Shown here one piece after another: positions 14,182 to 17,640 of a stretch of DNA of 17,640 bases. The position numbers were made by a program, and so were the translations under genes. Within the stretch, counting starts at the first letter, position 1. Every line of letters begins with the position of its first letter. Under the pieces are notes generated by a model. It did not search any database, was not told the origin of the DNA, and worked only from the letters and a program-made list of their open reading frames with translations. The DNA comes from MAG-120531 sp002378585 (lineage in GTDB: Bacteria; Bacteroidota; Bacteroidia; Flavobacteriales; Flavobacteriaceae). The DNA is taken from contig CALADZ010000194.1 of NCBI GenBank assembly GCA_937890575.1, positions 1 through 17,640 of the forward strand, given 5' to 3'.

Positions 14182-15927
14182 ATGAAGTATTCTGTTTTTT
14201 CCATCATATCATTTCTGGCTGTTCAATTCATTTGGGCTCAATCAGCAGATAGTCTCGGCATCCAACAGCTAACTGTAGTAAAATCGTTTGATCCAGCAAC
14301 GGCAGCGGCTCAAAAATTAAAGGATCAACCTGTGTGGGACTCCTTGCCTAAAGCCCGTTCTGGGGGAAAATACATCTACCCAAGTTTTGGATTAGGTCCC
14401 GTATGGGGATCAAAGCAGGCGCACCAATTACCTCCATTGACACGAAAAGTGGACGACGTATACCGTTATTTTGCCTCACTTGAGGGGGGTAATTTGAAAG
14501 GATATGGGGCAGAGTTCGGACTCAATACATCGCTGAACAGACGTACGGATTTTGGTGTAATTACTGGTATTAGGGGAGCTGAAGGTGATTTTGCTGATTT
14601 TTTTCAAGATCCATTTTATAGAAATGCACGTCTTGTTTCCCAAGCTCAAACATCTTTAGGCGGGGCTTTGTTGACTCAAGATTTAACGGTGAACAGCGAT
14701 GCATTTAATTATTATGGAACCCAAAATCAGCAAGAACTGACCCAAACCAGCTATCTCATAGTTTCGCCGGTGGAATTAGCTACTCGATTTCAGTCGTTGA
14801 ATTTCCGTCAAAGTGTTCAGTTTGACCAAGGCACCCTTCAAGAGTTGGCTTGGGAGGGATCTCGGGTCGGAAATCTTTTAGGGTTTAGAGAGACTAAATT
14901 TATGGCTTTGGGTCGGGGTAGTATCCCTCGGAAGTCGGGTGACCTGGAATTTTCTGGAAGGGCTCAAGCGATGTGGGTCCATAGGTCGGAAAGCGCCTTG
15001 GATCAATTTGATCTCCAAGGTTCAGGCTATAGGTTAGGATTAGTGAATTGGTCTACTACCTACGCATTCCAAACTAAGGGAATCGATTATCGTCTTGGGG
15101 TTAAAGGTGCCTACCACGCTCAAGGGGGGGATGATCGGGTTTATGTTTTCCCCAACATAGTGGCGGCTTATCAAGCTCCTTCAGGTGTGTTTCAGGGAGA
15201 ATTTTCCCTGTCTGGTGGTATGGAAAGCCCTGATTTTAATTCGATGCGGCAAATCAATCCTTGGCTTTCCGCCAATCAATTGATTCGGCCAGCGAGAACA
15301 GCATACAGTGTTCAGGCATCAGGTATCTGGTCGCCCGATGAATCAATTCAGTTACAAGCTAAGCTTTATACGGATCAAGTAAATGATCGCGCATTATTTA
15401 CGCTCAATCCATTAAATTATTTTCGGTCAACCCCTGACGCCTTAGGCAACAGTTATCAGGTAGTCTATGACCAAGTAACTACCTCTGGATTAGACTTATC
15501 GGCCTATTGGTCACCGGTTTCTCAGTGGAACATCAGCTTGGATGGTGGATGGAGACATATGGTGCCTGATCGTTTGACTAAAGCATGGAATATACCCACG
15601 GCCTACTTCAATGCTCAATTGGAGGGGCGCTTATTAAAACGCTGGTATTGGGGTGTACAAGGGCAATGGATGAACCAAAGACATGACCAATTCACCCAAG
15701 TGGTTCAATTTATTCAACCTGGATCCTTTCCTAGTTCACTCATAGAACTCCCCAGTCGAGTTATCGCTCATACTCAGTTTAGGTATCAATTCCGCGACCA
15801 ATGGAATTTCTCTCTAAAAGTCAATAATATTTTCCAACAATCACAAACACCCTGGGCTCAATATCGTGAAATGGGTCGAATGGTGCTGCTGGGTGTCAAT
15901 TATCAATGGGACCTTTTTAAATTTTAA
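14182..15927 (+). CDS. Plug-less TonB-receptor-like outer-membrane beta-barrel protein
   Basis: A 581-residue outer-membrane protein. Residues 1-20 are a signal peptide (ending IWAQ). A short periplasmic N-terminus carries VVKSFDPATAAAQKLKDQP (32-50), which resembles the V-V-K-x-[Y/F]-x-P segment of a family annotated as TonB-dependent receptors in Flavobacteriia. No plug or carboxypeptidase-like N-terminal domain follows. From about residue 100 on there are many amphipathic strands with alternating aromatic residues (such as YRLGVKGAYHAQ, FRYQFRDQWNFSLKVNNIF), and the C-terminus ends in aromatic FKF, typical of barrels inserted by BamA. At about 450-480 residues of barrel it could form a 16- to 22-strand channel. 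Whether it transports anything or acts as a structural anchor for the upstream TPR protein is unknown. It lies in the middle of a three-gene operon, 3 and 4 bases from its neighbours. Confidence 0.85.
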   Translation: MKYSVFSIISFLAVQFIWAQSADSLGIQQLTVVKSFDPATAAAQKLKDQPVWDSLPKARSGGKYIYPSFGLGPVWGSKQAHQLPPLTRKVDDVYRYFASLEGGNLKGYGAEFGLNTSLNRRTDFGVITGIRGAEGDFADFFQDPFYRNARLVSQAQTSLGGALLTQDLTVNSDAFNYYGTQNQQELTQTSYLIVSPVELATRFQSLNFRQSVQFDQGTLQELAWEGSRVGNLLGFRETKFMALGRGSIPRKSGDLEFSGRAQAMWVHRSESALDQFDLQGSGYRLGLVNWSTTYAFQTKGIDYRLGVKGAYHAQGGDDRVYVFPNIVAAYQAPSGVFQGEFSLSGGMESPDFNSMRQINPWLSANQLIRPARTAYSVQASGIWSPDESIQLQAKLYTDQVNDRALFTLNPLNYFRSTPDALGNSYQVVYDQVTTSGLDLSAYWSPVSQWNISLDGGWRHMVPDRLTKAWNIPTAYFNAQLEGRLLKRWYWGVQGQWMNQRHDQFTQVVQFIQPGSFPSSLIELPSRVIAHTQFRYQFRDQWNFSLKVNNIFQQSQTPWAQYREMGRMVLLGVNYQWDLFKF

Positions 15928-15931
15928 TGAG

Positions 15932-17557
15932 ATGCGATTAAACATATTTGCTTTGTCTATGAGTTTGATACTCATATCATGTTCCACGAAACAACATGCG
16001 GATTTATTGGTGTACAATGCTCAAGTGTATACCGCCGATGAACAAAACACGGTAGTTTCCGCATTCGTGGTGAAGGACGGTGTATTTGTTGCTGTTGGAG
16101 ATGAGCAAACGCTCCGAAAAACGTATTATTTTGACGCTGAACAGGACCTAAAAAAACAAACTGTTTTGCCTGGACTTATTGATGCTCATGCCCATTTCTA
16201 TGGGCTAGGTTTGTTTTTATCCGATGTGGACCTAGTAGGCACACAAAGCGAGCGGGAGGTTTTGGACCGGCTGCTGGCTACCTATCCTGCCTATAGCAAA
16301 ACGGCTTTAATCAGAGGGAGAGGATGGGATCAAAACGATTGGGAATCTGGAGTTTTTCCGCATAAATCTCTTTTGGATTCATTGTATCCTGATACACCTG
16401 TCGTGTTGGAACGCATCGACGGCCATGCGTATTGGGTTAATCAAGTGGTCCTAGATCTGGCCGGTATAAACGCGCAAACCAAAGTAGCCGGTGGTTTTGT
16501 GGTCATGGACTCAGGGGAACCAACAGGTGTGTTGATTGATGGCCCCATGTCTTTAGTTGATGCTGTTTTGCCTCAAAAGTCTAAAGAGGACCAAGAAACC
16601 GCCTTGTTGATGGCACAAACAGAGGTGTTGTCCTATGGAATAACCGCACTTTCAGATGCAGGATTAGATCGGCAAGTGATTGAATTAATGGATGAAATGC
16701 ATCAGCAAAATGCATTACACCTGCGCATCGATGCCATGATTTCAAATACCCCTGAAAACTTGGATTACTATTTGCCTAAAGGTGTTTATGTTACTCCCAA
16801 GTTAAGGGTGGGAAGTGTAAAAGTATACGGTGATGGGGCTCTTGGATCCAGAGGAGCCGCTCTAAAACGGCCTTACGCAGATTATCCTGGCCATTTTGGC
16901 GCTATGGTTACTCCTGTAGAGGCTATAGAAAAGCTAGCTCACCGTTTGGCAAAAACCGATTTCCAAATGAATACCCATGCCATTGGAGATTCGGCCAATG
17001 CGGTAGTTTTAAACGCTTATCAGAAGGTGTTGGCCGACAAGCCAGGTAGAAGATGGCGTGTTGAGCACGCACAAATAATTGATGGACTAGATATACCCTC
17101 TTTTTCAAGTGACATTATCCCCTCAGTACAACCTACCCATGCTACTTCCGACATGTATTGGGCGGAAAAAAGATTAGGTTCTGAGCGTATGAATGGGGCA
17201 TACGCTTATGCGCGTTTGCTAAAACAATCGGGTATTTTGGCACTGGGAACTGATTTTCCTGTGGAACAAGTCAATCCATTTTTAACCTTTTATGCGGCCA
17301 CAACCCGACAAGACACCTCTGGCTGGCCTGAAGGTGGTTTTTTACCTGATGAAGCATTGTCGCGTACCGAAACTCTATGGGGTATGACTCGTTGGGCCGC
17401 TTATGCCATGTTTCGTGAACAAGAGATTGGCAGTATAGAAGTAGGAAAGCGCGCTGACTTTTGTGTATTAGACCAAGACATTATGGAGGTAAGGCCTCAA
17501 TATATTCCTCAGACTAAGGTGCTGGCTACTTTTGTCGATGGACAAAAAGTCTATTAA
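15932..17557 (+). CDS. Lipoprotein amidohydrolase (YtcJ-like, amidohydrolase 3 family)
   Basis: A 541-residue metal-dependent hydrolase with a lipoprotein signal: a hydrophobic stretch and LISC, with Cys17 as lipid-attachment site. Residues after Cys are STKQHAD, without the acidic cluster of Bacteroidota surface-export signals, so it probably stays on the periplasmic side. Active-site motifs are GLIDAHAHFYG (81-91; His86, His88), ERIDGHAYWVN (160-170), KVYGDGALGSRGAAL (297-311), NTHAIGD (347-353; His349), RVEHAQI (376-382; His379) and LGTDFPVE (438-445; Asp441). Length matches YtcJ-like proteins (about 530-560), whose substrates are mostly unknown. The ATG at 15932, 4 bases after the barrel stop, is chosen because it gives the lipoprotein signal; a longer frame from 15866 lies inside the barrel gene. 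Its job in this envelope operon is not obvious; it may just share the transcript. Confidence 0.88.
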   Translation: MRLNIFALSMSLILISCSTKQHADLLVYNAQVYTADEQNTVVSAFVVKDGVFVAVGDEQTLRKTYYFDAEQDLKKQTVLPGLIDAHAHFYGLGLFLSDVDLVGTQSEREVLDRLLATYPAYSKTALIRGRGWDQNDWESGVFPHKSLLDSLYPDTPVVLERIDGHAYWVNQVVLDLAGINAQTKVAGGFVVMDSGEPTGVLIDGPMSLVDAVLPQKSKEDQETALLMAQTEVLSYGITALSDAGLDRQVIELMDEMHQQNALHLRIDAMISNTPENLDYYLPKGVYVTPKLRVGSVKVYGDGALGSRGAALKRPYADYPGHFGAMVTPVEAIEKLAHRLAKTDFQMNTHAIGDSANAVVLNAYQKVLADKPGRRWRVEHAQIIDGLDIPSFSSDIIPSVQPTHATSDMYWAEKRLGSERMNGAYAYARLLKQSGILALGTDFPVEQVNPFLTFYAATTRQDTSGWPEGGFLPDEALSRTETLWGMTRWAAYAMFREQEIGSIEVGKRADFCVLDQDIMEVRPQYIPQTKVLATFVDGQKVY

Positions 17558-17561
17558 AAAA

Positions 17562-17586
17562 CAAAGCCACCCTCTGGGTGGCTTTG
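17562..17586 (-). terminator. Terminator hairpin, mainly for leftward transcription
   Basis: An 11-bp perfect stem, CAAAGCCACCC (17562-17572)/GGGTGGCTTTG (17576-17586), has the loop TCT. To its right on the plus strand is a run of A, not T. On the minus strand the hairpin is followed by T6 (17561-17556). It therefore fits intrinsic termination of a leftward transcript. It may still protect the 3' end of the amidohydrolase mRNA. Confidence 0.8.
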
Positions 17587-17606
17587 AAAAAAAACCAAAA
17601 AAAAAC

Positions 17607-17640
17607 TTACATTTTGATGTCCAGCGAAACTCGAGTAGTG
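17607..17640 (-). CDS. Possible C-terminus of a gene entering from the right
   Basis: Read leftward, the edge carries ten sense codons ending TRVSLDIKM and a TAA at 17609-17607, about 20 bases before a leftward-facing terminator. The terminator polarity is the main support. The fragment is too short to identify. Confidence 0.4.
   Translation of the reverse strand, partial: TTRVSLDIKM

Noticed and set aside
15866..15931. 22-residue upstream extension of the amidohydrolase
   Set aside because: It lies inside the barrel gene and would bury the lipoprotein signal; the ATG at 15932 follows the barrel stop by 4 bases.
1..17640. CRISPR arrays, insertion sequences, prophage or integrative-element ends
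   Set aside because: No regularly spaced repeats, transposase-like frames or terminal inverted repeats were seen; composition and gene content look like stable chromosomal core.

Overview
The window looks like chromosomal DNA of a member of the Bacteroidota, most likely Flavobacteriia-like. Three things point there: perfect Bacteroidota-type -7 elements (TAnnTTTG) upstream of ssrA, kdsA and typA; a tmRNA whose tag reads GENNYALAA; and exported proteins of types common in that phylum (a TonB-receptor-like barrel without a plug, a long periplasmic TPR protein, signal peptides ending in ..AQ or ..SQ). Gene density is high, intergenic gaps are short, and I see no insertion sequence, prophage, CRISPR array or tRNA gene.

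Layout. On the left, acetyl-CoA synthetase (acs) runs leftward off the window edge; it is intact as far as visible. A divergent gene (1727-2413) encodes a 228-residue exported protein of unknown function. It converges on a large secreted M14 zinc carboxypeptidase (2464-4998, minus), with one bidirectional terminator between them. Upstream of the peptidase on the same strand lies ssrA (tmRNA, 5109-5503) with its own promoter and terminator. Back-to-back with ssrA, a rightward block encodes a saccharopine/alanine dehydrogenase-like oxidoreductase (5582-6787), the Kdo-8-phosphate synthase KdsA (6817-7635) and the ribosome-associated GTPase TypA/BipA (7743-9542). It closes at a second bidirectional terminator, shared with a leftward pair: an FtsE-like ABC ATPase and a ROK/polyphosphate-glucokinase-like kinase, joined as TAA-ATG.

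Divergent from ftsE, a tightly packed rightward operon fills 11170-17557: a 1002-residue secreted TPR protein, a 581-residue plug-less outer-membrane barrel and a 541-residue lipoprotein amidohydrolase (YtcJ-like), with gaps of only 3-4 bases. The hairpin after it terminates mainly leftward transcription, which together with a short reading frame at the edge suggests a converging gene entering from the right.

Functionally, most genes are core metabolism and housekeeping (acetate activation, LPS Kdo synthesis, trans-translation, translation GTPase). The least understood and most interesting part is the envelope locus at 10365-17557, where a TPR protein, a plug-less barrel, a lipoprotein hydrolase and an FtsE-type ATPase without an adjacent FtsX lie together.
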